NCBI RefSeq assembly: GCF_023243045.1
Contig: NZ_JALKFX010000014.1
Coordinates: 30,238 to 90,788, forward strand
Origin: Frankia sp. AgB32
Lineage (GTDB): Bacteria > Actinomycetota > Actinomycetes > Frankiales > Frankiaceae
Reading direction: 5' to 3'
Length of the DNA stretch: 60,551 bases
The position numbers were made by a program, and so were the translations under genes. The notes under the pieces are model-generated. The model did not search any database and was not told the origin of the DNA. It saw nothing but the letters and a program-made list of their open reading frames with translations. How positions within the stretch are numbered: position 1 is the stretch's first letter; the number at the start of each line of letters is the position of its first letter. Below, in pieces: positions 27,940 to 37,268 of the stretch.

Positions 27940-28018
27940 TCAGGCCGACTCATTAATGACGCCGACCAGGTCAGGGCCACCGGAGAGATCGGGGTCGGCG
28001 GGCAGGCCGTCGACCCCG
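27940..28018 (-). pseudogene. Displaced 3' end resembling the M50-SRPBCC gene
   Basis: Bases 27989-28018 match 25074-25103 with one mismatch out of 30. On the minus strand they read VDGLPADPD, continue LSGGPDLVGVINESA and stop at 27940-27942. In the M50-SRPBCC gene the same VDGLPADPD runs into purB antisense instead. This fragment may therefore carry the original end of that gene, cut off from its body, but the origin is inferred. Confidence 0.5.
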
Positions 28019-28040
28019 ACATCTCAGGCGCCTGGTCGCT

Positions 28041-28355
28041 TCACAGGGGGCGCAGCGTCCCCGGTCGCCAGCCGGTCTCCTCTTCGAGTTCACGCGCCGC
28101 CGCGGTGTGCGGATACTCGCCGTCCTCGACCAGGCCCATCGGGAACTCCCAGGCCCAGGTGTCCGTGGCAAGCCGGTGCCGCCACATCATCAGCACCCGG
28201 TCCGTCTCGTCGATGGCGGCCACCACCGCCAGGTCGCGAAGGTGCACGACGTGGTACTCACCGACGGTGCCGTCGGGCCGCTCGACGTCCAGAAACCAGA
28301 CACCCAGCCAGGGTGTGGCAAAGGTGAGACGTCTACCGAGGATCTTCCAACGCAT
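28041..28355 (-). CDS. Nudix hydrolase, C-terminally truncated
   Basis: This protein is 104 residues long. The Nudix box is complete (GLVEDGEYPHTAAARELEEE then TGW, residues ~75-97), with the REL-EE metal-binding glutamates. The protein ends eight residues after the box, whereas Nudix hydrolases usually continue for 40-80 residues and need that part of the fold. It is cut next to the displaced M50 fragment, so a deletion probably removed the end. ATG 28355 lies 23 nt inside the end of the PHP gene. It is possibly inactive; the substrate is unknown. Confidence 0.7.
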   Translation of the reverse strand: MRWKILGRRLTFATPWLGVWFLDVERPDGTVGEYHVVHLRDLAVVAAIDETDRVLMMWRHRLATDTWAWEFPMGLVEDGEYPHTAAARELEEETGWRPGTLRPL

Positions 28356-29310
28356 GACGGCGGCCCTTTCCGGGCCACGGCCCGCTCCCCGCGGGACCGG
28401 CGAATCCGGACAGGGGAATCGGATTGGTCCAGGCACGCCGGCCGGCGGCATCCACCACGGTGACCCGGCAGTAGCCAGCCGGCCGGAACATCGAAACGGG
28501 CAGGACGCCTTCGGTCAGAGCCGACCCTTCGATGGCCTCGACGCCCGGCACGCCGCCCGTGAGCAGAACCTTGCTCACGGGTGAGCAGCGCACGGTGACC
28601 CGTCCGCCGGAAATCTCGACGTCGTGCAGCTCAGGGCCGGTGCTCGCGTAGTAGTGACCTGCCTTGAGCGCGGCCAGGAGCGTATCCGGTTCGAGCGATT
28701 CGGCGCGTACCTGTACCCAGGCCGCGCAGCCCGGCGGGTCCTGGGGCTGGAAGTGGGCGTCATCGGCGGCGTAGGCGCCGAGCTGATGTCCGCGGGCAAG
28801 CAGCAGGTCGGTCAGGTGCCAGCTGTCGGCCCGGTCGTCTTTTGCCGCCAGCGCGTTGTAGACCTCGACGGAGTGCGCCGCGTCGAGGCTCTCCGCGTCG
28901 GCGAGAGTCAGCAGCGATGCCGCGGGGTGGGCCATTCCGATGAATGCCCCGGCGGCCCGGGCCCGACGGGCAATCATCGGCCCGGTCTCGTCAGGAGCGG
29001 GCGGGGAGAACCCGAGCGGCAGACCCACGGCGATGATGTGCCATTCCAGGGACAACTCGGTGCGGGGGGCGTGCAGCTCGGCGCCCAGCAGCGTCGTGAA
29101 TCCTGGACCGCGCAGCGGCCTGGTGTCGGTCAGCAGGAATCCGTACCGGGCCCGGAAATGGTCCGTGACCGCCAGGAAGTCGTAACCCGCCTCGCGGTAG
29201 AGGTGTGCGATGTCCGCCGGAGACAACGCGCCGTCCGACTGGTTGGAATGAGTGTGCAGGTTACCCCGCCAGAACCGTCCGGGCAGGTTGAACGGCAGGT
29301 CCGAGATCAT
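28333..29310 (-). CDS. PHP-domain phosphoesterase
   Basis: This protein is 325 residues long. PHP metal motifs are present: NLHTHSNQSDG (residues ~17-27), TDHF (~49-52), GAELHA (~75), a GMAHPAAS His (~125) and YAADDAHF (~180). A C-terminal beta-rich section follows (about 230-310, VTVRCSPVSKVLLTGG), as in CehA/McbA-like proteins. PHP enzymes hydrolyse phosphoesters using two or three metals. ATG 29310 follows AGGAAGG within the end of the HIT gene. The tail after PIPLSGFAG is Gly/Pro-rich and overlaps the Nudix start. Confidence 0.85.
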   Translation of the reverse strand: MISDLPFNLPGRFWRGNLHTHSNQSDGALSPADIAHLYREAGYDFLAVTDHFRARYGFLLTDTRPLRGPGFTTLLGAELHAPRTELSLEWHIIAVGLPLGFSPPAPDETGPMIARRARAAGAFIGMAHPAASLLTLADAESLDAAHSVEVYNALAAKDDRADSWHLTDLLLARGHQLGAYAADDAHFQPQDPPGCAAWVQVRAESLEPDTLLAALKAGHYYASTGPELHDVEISGGRVTVRCSPVSKVLLTGGVPGVEAIEGSALTEGVLPVSMFRPAGYCRVTVVDAAGRRAWTNPIPLSGFAGPAGSGPWPGKGRRHALEDPR

Positions 29311-29319
29311 CTGCCTTCC

Positions 29320-29805
29320 TCAGCCCGAGGATTCGTCGTTGCGATACGCATCCGCGGTGATCGAGAACAGGGCGGCGGCGAGCTGGGCCCGCAGCGGGGA
29401 ATGGGCCGGACCGAGGGCATACTCCTCCTTCGTCCGCTCGTCACCATACAGGTAGACGGGTCCGACCCGGAATTCTTCAACTTCCCAGGAATACCGGGCG
29501 CGGACGTGACCGTGCAGGTGCTGCCAGGCGTTCCCGAGAACCTCGTAGTTGATCCGGAGGAACACCGGGTCATTCTCGGTGCAGACCTTGCTCACCGCCT
29601 CGCCCAGCAGCGAGAGATCCAGCAGGAACGCGGCACGTTCAGCACGCGGAAGATCTGTCAGATGGTCGGCGTCGCCCGCATAAACGAGAATGGACTATCC
29701 CGGTAGGTGCTGCGTCTCGCCGAGGACAGCCCACCCGCTTAGCATTCTGCTGATGATGTTCGGATCGTCACCCCGGGCCAACAGGGAAAGCCATTCGGAA
29801 CTCAT
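29320..29805 (-). pseudogene. HIT-family (Ap4A hydrolase-like) gene with one in-frame amber stop
   Basis: The reading frame from ATG 29805 (MSSEWLSLLARGDD) to 29320 would give 161 residues with the HIT triad HLHGH (QHLHGHVRARY) and flanking family sequence YAGDADHLTDLPRAERAAFL. A single TAG at 29695-29697 interrupts it after residue 36, between LPG and SILVY. There is no frame change. Related proteins have Tyr at this place, so TAC or TAT to TAG by one substitution is likely. It is either a fresh nonsense pseudogene, a sequencing error, or read through. No good restart codon precedes the HIT domain. It is followed by PHP with a 9-nt gap. Confidence 0.8.
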
Positions 29806-30204
29806 CTCGACCGCTCCCGAATCGACAGCCAACGGTTCCCGCTCGCGATCAATCGTATAGATTCCGCAGGCTGGCTGCGCGGCTTTCCGAACGATCCGCG
29901 CCGACGGAGTCAGCGCGCGGCGGCGGCCGGTGGGATCGACGGGCGGCTGGCTCGCGAACGACGACGGCGAGGTCAGAGGGGGTACGGCCGGGCCCGCGAC
30001 AGGACGGACGCAGGCCCGGTCGCGCAGACCGGGCGACCACTGGGCCCGCCGAGGTCTCGGTGAACCAACCAGGCACCGCGACCAGGTCGGCCGAGATCCG
30101 CGACCCTGTCTGGGACCCACTCCGACCGGCTTCTCCGCAAGCGACTTCCCCCAGGCCAGGTAGAAAATTGTATTTCCGGTGGGAGAAGATCCCTTGCGGT
30201 ATTT
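29806..30204. other. Divergent intergenic region
   Basis: This 400-nt region lies between the minus-strand HIT-PHP-Nudix set and the plus-strand secreted protein. The part at 30155-30200 is less GC-rich and may hold a promoter. Nothing else is recognisable. Confidence 0.4.
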
Positions 30205-31002
30205 ATGACGCAGGCTCTAGCGTCCGGTCCCGTGTCTACCTTGTCCGTACTGGGCCGGCCGATTGCGCTGGTCGGTGCGATTGCCATCTCCGGCTCGCTC
30301 CTGGCGGTCGCCGCCACCCCCGCCATGGCCAGCTCCACGGCCTACTCGAGCACGTTGACCGTCAGCGCCGCGCACACACCGGGCGCCGATGGCCTCCGAG
30401 CGGGGCTGGCCTTCCGGCCCCGGACGTTCAACCGCGCCACGGCCGACCAGGCGGTGACCGCGGTGCTCCGCTTCGCCGCCGAGAACGGCCTGAGCCTGCC
30501 GCCGGCCGGAACTCCGGTCACCGCCGCGGACGTGCAACTGCTCGTCGAGAACGGCGTGCGGGCGTTCATCGCCAGCCCGACGGCGAGCAGGGCCGTCGGA
30601 ACGCTGGTGACGGACTTCGTGGACGCGGCCGGGAGCTCCCCCTCCGCGCATCTGCGTTGCCTGGCCGCGAAGGACCCGATGGGCCTGACGCCCACCGTGC
30701 TGCTCTCCCTGCTGGGTGTCGACCCGGCGACCGTGGCGCAGGACTTCGCGCGCAGCGCGACGGCCTTCCTCAGCGCGCCGGCCGTCCAGTCCGCCCTTGC
30801 CGCGGCACTGCCCGCGCTCCCGGCGCCGGCGGACATACTCAGCCAGCTTCCGGGGTTCGCCGCGGCCGTCCTGCGGGCCGGCCTGGACCAGGTGACGACC
30901 TCCTACGGCTCGCTCGAGAACTATGCGGTCCAGGGCCTCGGCCTGAGCCCGCAGACGCTGCAGACCCTGAAGGCGAAGTTCCTGCCCAGCCAGCCCCTGT
31001 AG
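30205..31002 (+). CDS. Secreted hypothetical protein
   Basis: This 265-residue protein has a signal peptide whose hydrophobic core lies at about residues 20-38, ending ATPAMASS. The mature part is Ala/Leu-rich and helical, with a single Cys in HLRCLAAKDP and no recognised catalytic motif. ATG 30205 has no good ribosome site; GTG 30232 would still give a signal peptide and is a fair alternative. The family is unknown and it may be lineage-specific. Confidence 0.65.
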   Translation: MTQALASGPVSTLSVLGRPIALVGAIAISGSLLAVAATPAMASSTAYSSTLTVSAAHTPGADGLRAGLAFRPRTFNRATADQAVTAVLRFAAENGLSLPPAGTPVTAADVQLLVENGVRAFIASPTASRAVGTLVTDFVDAAGSSPSAHLRCLAAKDPMGLTPTVLLSLLGVDPATVAQDFARSATAFLSAPAVQSALAAALPALPAPADILSQLPGFAAAVLRAGLDQVTTSYGSLENYAVQGLGLSPQTLQTLKAKFLPSQPL

Positions 31003-31060
31003 GCCACGGCTACGGCCACGGCACGGCCCATCCGTCCGGGACGGCGGGTGGGCCGCGTGA

Positions 31061-31597
31061 TCAGTGGATGGCCGTTTCCAGGATGACGAGAACGACGCCG
31101 AACAGGGCACTGCCCGCCGTCTGACGGACGAGGCGCCAGCCGGTCGAACCGGCGGCCAGGCCCGCGCGCAGCCCCCAGAGCGCGAGCAGCACGACGCTTG
31201 CCCACAGCGCGATCTCCTGGGCATCGTCGAGGGTCGCGCCGGCGAGGCGGGCCAGCACCAGCACCGCGACCGGCCCGATCGACGCCCGCGCCAGTGGCAA
31301 GCTCACCATCAGCGACGCCCACGCCAGGCGGGCGGCGCCCCACGGCCGCAGCGGCCTGGTCGGCTCCGCCGCCTCACCACCCTCATCGGAGCCGAACGGA
31401 CGCGCGACCGCGTGCGCGTACCCGTGGGCGAGCCAGAAGACGGCAACGGTGACCAGGACATCGACGACCATGTCGGCGAGTGATTCGACGAGCGGATCCT
31501 GCGCCGCGATCAGCCCCGCCGTCAGAACCGTCCCGTAGATCCCGTGCTCGGGCCGGGCGGTACGGGCCCGGATGTCGGAGTCGGGCGAGGTATCCAC
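31061..31597 (-). CDS. Integral membrane protein
   Basis: This 178-residue protein has four to five hydrophobic segments (about 18-52, 80-97, 100-118, 123-140 and 155-172). A conserved-looking HGYAHAVARPFG follows the first. GTG 31597 has GAGGGGG at 31608-31614. The ORF stays open far upstream only as an antisense shadow of purC. It is divergent from purC. I recognise no family. Confidence 0.7.
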   Translation of the reverse strand: MDTSPDSDIRARTARPEHGIYGTVLTAGLIAAQDPLVESLADMVVDVLVTVAVFWLAHGYAHAVARPFGSDEGGEAAEPTRPLRPWGAARLAWASLMVSLPLARASIGPVAVLVLARLAGATLDDAQEIALWASVVLLALWGLRAGLAAGSTGWRLVRQTAGSALFGVVLVILETAIH

Positions 31598-31810
31598 GTG
31601 GTTGCGTCCCCCTCGACGTCCAGGCCGATCCGCGGCCGGCACCGGCGGTCCGGGTGTCCGCGGCCGCGCGGACCGGCCGACGTCCATGTTCGGTGGCGGT
31701 GGCCCAGCCCGCATGTGCACGGCCGACGCCGCCGACGCGGAAGCTGACCTGGGCATGGTGTGGATCGCGACCGGCCACGAAGGGGTGTGCGGGGTGGGTA
31801 CGGTCATCGC

Positions 31811-32722
31811 ATGCCGCTGACACATGAGGAGTTCGCCGGACTCACGCATCTGGGTTCGGGCAAGGTCCGGGAGTTGTTCGCCGTCGGGGACGACGCGGTG
31901 CTCCTGGTCGCCAGCGACCGCATCTCGGCGTTCGACGTGGTGCTGCCGACGGAGATCCCGGACAAGGGCGCGGTGCTGACCGGGCTGTCGCTGTGGTGGT
32001 TCGACCAGCTCGGCGACCTCGTCCCGTCCCACGTCATCAGCTCGAACGTGGACGAGTACCCGGCCGAGCTCGCGCCGTACGCCGAGCAGCTGCGCGGCCG
32101 GTCGATGCTGTGCCGCCGCCTGGACATGGTGCTCATCGAGTGTGTCGCCCGCGGCTACCTGACCGGCAGCGGCCTGAAGGACTACCAGCGGACCGGGGCG
32201 GTGAGCGGCCATCCGCTGCCCGCCGGGCTGGTGGACGGCAGCCGACTGCCGGCGACGATCTACACGCCGTCGACGAAGGCGCCGATCGGCCAGCACGACG
32301 AGAACATCAGCCGGGCTGACGCGGCCGGGCGGGTCGGCGCGGAGCTCGCCGCCGAGCTGGAGCGGCTCACCCTGCAGATCTTCGGGCGGGCCACCGACCT
32401 CGCCGCCGAGCGGGGCATCCTGCTCGCGGACACGAAGTTCGAGTTCGGCCACGACGCCGAGGGCACGCTGCGCCTCGCCGACGAGGTGCTGACGCCGGAC
32501 TCGTCGCGGTTCTGGCCGGAGGACACCTGGTCGCCGGGCGGCGCCCAGCCGTCGTTCGACAAGCAGTACATCCGCGACTACCTGACCAGCACCGGCTGGG
32601 ACCGCACGGAGCCGGGGCCGGCGCTGCCGGACGACGTCGTCGAGGCGACGCGGGCGCGCTACGTCGAGGCCTACGAGCGGCTGACCGGCATCTCGTTCAA
32701 GGACTACCTCTCCACCACCTGA
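31811..32722 (+). CDS. purC: SAICAR synthase
   Basis: This 303-residue enzyme joins aspartate to CAIR in purine synthesis. The N-terminal GSGKVRELF and VLLVASDRISAFD, IECVARGYLTGS and the C-terminal LADTKFEFG motifs are diagnostic. ATG 31811 is preceded by a weak site. It is separated from purD-purE-purB by about 6.7 kb of accessory DNA, whereas these genes are commonly close together in actinobacteria. Confidence 0.96.
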   Translation: MPLTHEEFAGLTHLGSGKVRELFAVGDDAVLLVASDRISAFDVVLPTEIPDKGAVLTGLSLWWFDQLGDLVPSHVISSNVDEYPAELAPYAEQLRGRSMLCRRLDMVLIECVARGYLTGSGLKDYQRTGAVSGHPLPAGLVDGSRLPATIYTPSTKAPIGQHDENISRADAAGRVGAELAAELERLTLQIFGRATDLAAERGILLADTKFEFGHDAEGTLRLADEVLTPDSSRFWPEDTWSPGGAQPSFDKQYIRDYLTSTGWDRTEPGPALPDDVVEATRARYVEAYERLTGISFKDYLSTT

Positions 32723-32870
32723 GGCACCGCCGGCGCGCCCCCGACCGGGGTGGGGACAGCCCCACCCCGGTGCGGCGGCTGACCACAGCGCGCAGACGCC
32801 GGTTGCCCGCAGCGGGAACTCGGTAGCTCACCGCAGTGACCATGAACGGGCGAAACGAGATCGTCGTTCC

Positions 32871-35420
32871 ATGCGCTCGACACCCCGTTCACCCGCCGCT
32901 CCCCCAGCTCACAGGTTCGACAGAGGCCCGGTTGACGCCGGGCCGCCGCGGCGCCCGACCCATCTCGCCGCGCGGGCCGCGCGGTGGAGCGTCCGCCACC
33001 GCACGCTGGCCGTCGGCGGGTGGCTGGTGGGCGTCGTCCTCGCGATCGTCATCGGCAGCCTGGTCGGGACCAACTCCCTCAAGGACATCGACTACTCGGT
33101 GGGCGAGGACGGTCGCGCCCAGCACATCCTCGCCGAGCACGGTTACGTCGACACGGCCAGCGAGAACGTGCTCATCCAGCGCGCCACCCCCGCGGCCGAC
33201 GCCCAGACGCTGCTGGCCGACCCGCAGATCCGCGCCACCCTGACCGACGCCGCCGCCCGGATCCGGGCGAGTGGGGTCGCCACCGCGCTGCGCAGCCCGG
33301 TGGCGGCGCCGGGGGTCACCGCCGATCCGGGTCTGGTGTCCCACGACCGGCGGTCGGTGCTGCTGACGTTCGACCTCAAGGGCTCGGACGACGACCACGC
33401 GTCGGTCGACCCGACGCTGGACGCGGTCGCCGCCGTCCGCGCGGCCCATCCCGGCCTGTCGGTCGAGCAGTTCGGTGACGCCAGCGCCGACAAGGCGCTC
33501 AACGCCACCGTCGGCAAGGACTTCCACCGAGCCGAACTGCTCGCGCTTCCGCTGACCCTCGGCATTCTGCTGGCCGTGTTCGGCGCGGTGATCGCCGCGC
33601 TGGTGCCGATGGCGCTCGCGATGACCGCGTTCATCGCCTCGATCGGCCTGGTCGCCTTCGTGAGCCGGGCGTTCCCGACGGACTCCACGGCGACCTCCGT
33701 CATGCTGCTGATCGGCCTCGCGGTCGGGGTCGACTACGCGCTGTTCTACATCCGCCGGGAGCGGGAGGAGCGCGCCGCCGGCCACGGGCCGGAGCGCGCC
33801 CTGGAGATCGCCGCCGAGACGTCCGGACACGCCGTGCTCACCTCCGGTCTGACCGTCGCGGCGTCGCTCGCCGGGCTGTTCATCACCGGGATGGGCGCGT
33901 TCACCGGCGTCGCCGTCGGCACAATCATCGTCGTTCTGATCGCCGTGCTCGGCTCACTCACCGCGCTGCCGGCGCTGTTGTCCATGCTCGGTGACCGCGT
34001 GGAGATGCTGCGGCTGCCCTGGCGGCGGCGTACCGCGACCTCCCGGCGCGCCCGGCGCGGCCGGCGGGCTCGGCACGGTGAGGTGGACGCGACCACGGTC
34101 ACCGTGCCCGTCCTCGACCCGCGGGAGGAGCTGCTGCAGCGCCGGCGCGCCTACCAGGCGCATCTGGCGAAGCCCGGACTGATGGGCCGCCTGCTGCGCC
34201 GGCCGGGGCTGGTCGCCGCGGTCACGGGGGGTCTGCTGCTCCTGCTGACCCTGCCCACCCTCGGGATGCACACCGCCGAGCAGGGCTTCGACGACATCCC
34301 GAAGAAGCTTCCGATCATGAAGACGTACGAGCGGCTGTCCGCCGCCTTCCCCGGCGGCCAGGTCGCGGCGCACGTGATCGTGTCCACCACGGACGGCTCC
34401 GCCGTGACCACGCCGCAGGCGACCCAGGCCATCCAGGCGCTGCGCGACCGGGCGCTCGCCACCGGCCGCATGTACGACCCGATCGACGTCACCTTCACCC
34501 CCGACCACCAGGTCGCCCGGGTCTCGATCCCGATCACGGGCAGCGGCACGAACGGTGAGTCGATCAGCGCCCTGAAGACGCTGCGGTCCACGGTGATCCC
34601 GGCGACCATCGGCGCCGACTCGAACCTGCGGGCCGACGTGACCGGCACGACCGCCGGTTCCGCGGACTTCAACCAGCGGCTGAAGACCCGCACCCCGCTG
34701 GTGATCGCCTTCGTCATGGTGCTCGCGTTCGGGCTGCTGCTGGGCGCGTTCCGCAGCGCGCTGATCGCCCTGGTCGCCGTCGGGCTCAACCTGCTGTCGG
34801 TCGGCGCGTCGTACGGCCTGCTCGTGGCGGTCTTCCAGCACCACTGGGCCGACGGGCTGCTCGGCTACACCTCCACCGGGGCGGTCACCAACTGGCTGCC
34901 ACTGATGCTGTTCGTGATCCTGTTCGGCCTGTCCATGGACTACCAGGTCTTCGTGCTCAGCCGGGTCAAGGAGGCGCGCGACGCCGGCCTGTCCATGCGG
35001 GACGCGGTCACGGTCGGCGTGCGGCGCAGCGCCGGCGTGGTCACGAGCGCGGCGGTCATCATGGTCGCGGTCTTCTCGATCTTCGCGACGCTGTCGCAGG
35101 TCAGCATGAAGCAGCTCGGCGTCGGCCTCGGGGCCGCGATCCTCATCGACGCCACGCTCATCCGGGTGGTGCTCATGCCGGCGGTGCTCACTCTGCTCGG
35201 CGACCGCCTGTGGCGCGGCCCGCGGTCCGGCTCGGAACGGGACTCGGAACGGGACGACGACGCCCAGGCCGAACTGCCCCACCAGCCGGCTGCCGCGGAA
35301 GGCCGCTCGGGCGGATTCCCGGCGCGGCCGGCCGACGAGTGGCGCCGCGAGGGTGCGGTCCAGATGGCGCGGCCCAGGCCGGACTATCCGACGCCGCGCT
35401 GGGCGCTGCCGCCGAACTGA
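32871..35420 (+). CDS. MMPL/RND-family membrane transporter
   Basis: This 849-residue protein has two repeated halves. Each has one lead helix (about 48-66 and 440-460), an outer domain, and a bundle of five helices (about 225-375 and 610-770). Conserved GVDYALFYIRR and GLSMDYQVFVLSR carry the RND-type Asp residues for proton coupling. The halves are joined by an Arg-rich cytoplasmic linker (~385-420). MMPL proteins export lipids or hydrophobic compounds; the substrate here is unknown. A strong terminator follows the stop. Confidence 0.9.
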   Translation: MRSTPRSPAAPPAHRFDRGPVDAGPPRRPTHLAARAARWSVRHRTLAVGGWLVGVVLAIVIGSLVGTNSLKDIDYSVGEDGRAQHILAEHGYVDTASENVLIQRATPAADAQTLLADPQIRATLTDAAARIRASGVATALRSPVAAPGVTADPGLVSHDRRSVLLTFDLKGSDDDHASVDPTLDAVAAVRAAHPGLSVEQFGDASADKALNATVGKDFHRAELLALPLTLGILLAVFGAVIAALVPMALAMTAFIASIGLVAFVSRAFPTDSTATSVMLLIGLAVGVDYALFYIRREREERAAGHGPERALEIAAETSGHAVLTSGLTVAASLAGLFITGMGAFTGVAVGTIIVVLIAVLGSLTALPALLSMLGDRVEMLRLPWRRRTATSRRARRGRRARHGEVDATTVTVPVLDPREELLQRRRAYQAHLAKPGLMGRLLRRPGLVAAVTGGLLLLLTLPTLGMHTAEQGFDDIPKKLPIMKTYERLSAAFPGGQVAAHVIVSTTDGSAVTTPQATQAIQALRDRALATGRMYDPIDVTFTPDHQVARVSIPITGSGTNGESISALKTLRSTVIPATIGADSNLRADVTGTTAGSADFNQRLKTRTPLVIAFVMVLAFGLLLGAFRSALIALVAVGLNLLSVGASYGLLVAVFQHHWADGLLGYTSTGAVTNWLPLMLFVILFGLSMDYQVFVLSRVKEARDAGLSMRDAVTVGVRRSAGVVTSAAVIMVAVFSIFATLSQVSMKQLGVGLGAAILIDATLIRVVLMPAVLTLLGDRLWRGPRSGSERDSERDDDAQAELPHQPAAAEGRSGGFPARPADEWRREGAVQMARPRPDYPTPRWALPPN

Positions 35421-35435
35421 TCCGCACGGCTGACA

Positions 35436-35478
35436 GGCCGCCGGTCGGACCGAGCGGGTCTCGGTCCGACCGGCGGCC
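35436..35478 (+). terminator. Strong hairpin terminator after the MMPL gene
   Basis: Arms at 35436-35454 and 35460-35478 form a perfect 19-bp GC-rich stem (GGCCGCCGGTCGGACCGAG) with a 5-nt loop. There is no U-tract, which is common in high-GC actinobacteria. It separates the transporter from the panC operon. Confidence 0.85.
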
Positions 35479-35685
35479 TCGTCGTGTCACCGATGCGGCC
35501 ACGGGTGGGTGTCACCGGGTCACCGGTGTGCTGTGGCAGCGTCAAGATGGGCCCGTGACCAGCACGCTCGGGGGCCCGTCCGGCCGAGGGCAGTACGGCT
35601 CACAGTGAGTCGCGGGAGGCGTTGCAGGGGAGTTACAGTGTCGCTCGACGTCCGGTACCCCACCCGAGGACTGGAACGGAAGCCC

Positions 35686-36705
35686 ATGAGCATCGTCCTG
35701 CCCGGCGCGGCCGACCGCGCCCAGCAATTCGGTCGCCTCGGCGACTCTCCCCCGGCCGCCGCGCCGCCCGCGACCGTGCCCACCCCGGCCACCACAGCCA
35801 CCGCGACGACTGGCGTCCACGCGCCAGCCAGGCCGATCCCGCCGCCCCGCGCCGGCCAGCCGACGGTCGCCCGTGACCGGGCCGAGCTGCGGGCCGCCCT
35901 CGCCACGGCGGACCGGACGGTCCGCGCCGTCGTCATGACCATGGGTGCTCTGCACGAGGGTCATGCCACCCTGCTGCGCGCCGCCCGCGCCCAGGCCGAC
36001 CAGCTGGTGGCGACGATCTTCGTCAATCCGCTGCAGTTCGGCGCCGGCGAGGATCTCGACCGCTACCCGCGCACGTTCGAGGCGGACCTCGAGCTGTGCG
36101 CCCGGGAGGGCGTCGACGTCGTGTTCGCGCCGATGGTGATCCACGAGGTGCCGCCGATGGTCCGCCTCAGCGCCGGGCCGCTCGGCGAGATCCTCGAGGG
36201 CGCGTCCCGGCCCGGCCACTTCGACGGGATGCTCACCCTCGTCGGGACCATGCTGCACCTGGTCCGGGCGGACCTGGCCTTCTTCGGCCGCAAGGACGCC
36301 CAGCAGCTCGTCTGCATCCGGCGGATGGTCGCCGACCTGGCGTTCGACGTGTCGGTGATCGGCGTGGACACGGTGCGCGAGCCCGACGGCCTCGCCCTGT
36401 CCAGCCGCAACGCCTACCTCACCGCCGGGCAGCGAGCCGACGCGCTCGCGCTGTCGCGGGCCCTGGCCGCGGGCGCGGCGGCGGCGGACGCCGGGGGCGG
36501 GCCCGCAGCCGTGCTCCAGGCCGCCCGGGCCGTGCTCGACGTGGCCGCCGGCGTCGACGTCGACTACCTGGAACTGGCCGGCCCTGATGATCTGGGGCCG
36601 GTGACCGCTGGACCCGCGCTGCTGCTCGTCGCCGCCCGGGTGGGAACCACCCGTCTGATCGACAACATCTCTCTCGTTCTGCCCGCCGACTGTCCGGGAG
36701 TCTGA
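35686..36705 (+). CDS. panC: Pantoate-beta-alanine ligase
   Basis: This 339-residue protein has the pantothenate synthetase core from about residue 65: [12 protein letters not shown] (ATP site), [28 protein letters not shown] and [10 protein letters not shown]. The first ~60 residues are a Pro/Ala/Thr-rich extension not needed for catalysis. ATG 35686 was chosen; starting later at the core lacks a ribosome site. It heads a tightly packed panC-panD-nadB-nadC-coaX string. Confidence 0.94.
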   Translation: MSIVLPGAADRAQQFGRLGDSPPAAAPPATVPTPATTATATTGVHAPARPIPPPRAGQPTVARDRAELRAALATADRTVRAVVMTMGALHEGHATLLRAARAQADQLVATIFVNPLQFGAGEDLDRYPRTFEADLELCAREGVDVVFAPMVIHEVPPMVRLSAGPLGEILEGASRPGHFDGMLTLVGTMLHLVRADLAFFGRKDAQQLVCIRRMVADLAFDVSVIGVDTVREPDGLALSSRNAYLTAGQRADALALSRALAAGAAAADAGGGPAAVLQAARAVLDVAAGVDVDYLELAGPDDLGPVTAGPALLLVAARVGTTRLIDNISLVLPADCPGV

Positions 36706-36707
36706 TC

Positions 36708-37268
36708 GTGTTGCGCACCATGCTCACCGCCAAGATCCACCGGGCCACGGTGACCCAGGCCGACCTGAACTACGTGGGGTCGGTGACGATCGACGCCGAC
36801 CTGCTCGACGCCGCGGGCCTGCTGCCCGGCGAACAGGTGACGATCGTCGACATCAACAACGGCGCCCGGCTGGAGACGTACACGATCCCCGGCCCCGCGG
36901 GCAGCGGCGTGATCGGCATCAACGGCGCGGCGGCCCGCCTGGTCCACCCGGGCGACCTCGTCATCATCATCGCCTACGGGATCATGGAAGACGCGGAGGC
37001 ACGTACCCATACCCCCCGGGTGCTGTTCGTCGACGCCGAGAACCGGATCATCGGCACCGGCGACGACCCGGCCGAGGCCCTGCCGGGCGACCCGGCGAGC
37101 CTGCGGGGCGACATCCCGACGCCGTCCCGGCCGACCCCGTCCCGGCCGACCCCGACCCGGCCGACCCCGAATCCGACGCCGACGCCGACGCCGGTCCACG
37201 CCGGTGTCAGGCTCGGCGTGCGCGCCGCGACCGTGCCCGCCAACGGAACAGCCATGGCCCCCCGATGA
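36708..37268 (+). CDS. panD: Aspartate 1-decarboxylase proenzyme with Pro/Thr tail
   Basis: This protein is 186 residues long. Residues 1-125 are a normal PanD, with self-cleavage at Gly24-Ser25 (YVGSV) to form the pyruvoyl group. It makes beta-alanine, the substrate of the upstream PanC. Residues ~137-162 are a run of (S/T)RPTP-type repeats, then about 24 more residues, so the protein is some 45-60 residues longer than most homologues. GTG 36708 is 2 nt after panC with GGGAG at 36695-36699. Its stop overlaps the ATG of nadB. Confidence 0.93.
   Translation: MLRTMLTAKIHRATVTQADLNYVGSVTIDADLLDAAGLLPGEQVTIVDINNGARLETYTIPGPAGSGVIGINGAAARLVHPGDLVIIIAYGIMEDAEARTHTPRVLFVDAENRIIGTGDDPAEALPGDPASLRGDIPTPSRPTPSRPTPTRPTPNPTPTPTPVHAGVRLGVRAATVPANGTAMAPR

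Noticed and set aside
27688-28584. Plus-strand open frame of 298 codons
   Set aside because: It reads antisense through the HIT remnant, the M50 fragment, the Nudix gene and the end of PHP, all of which are recognisable on the minus strand.
25067-31810. Insertion sequence or prophage origin of the accessory stretch
   Set aside because: No transposase, integrase, terminal inverted repeat or tRNA attachment site could be found by reading, so only a rearranged duplication is claimed.
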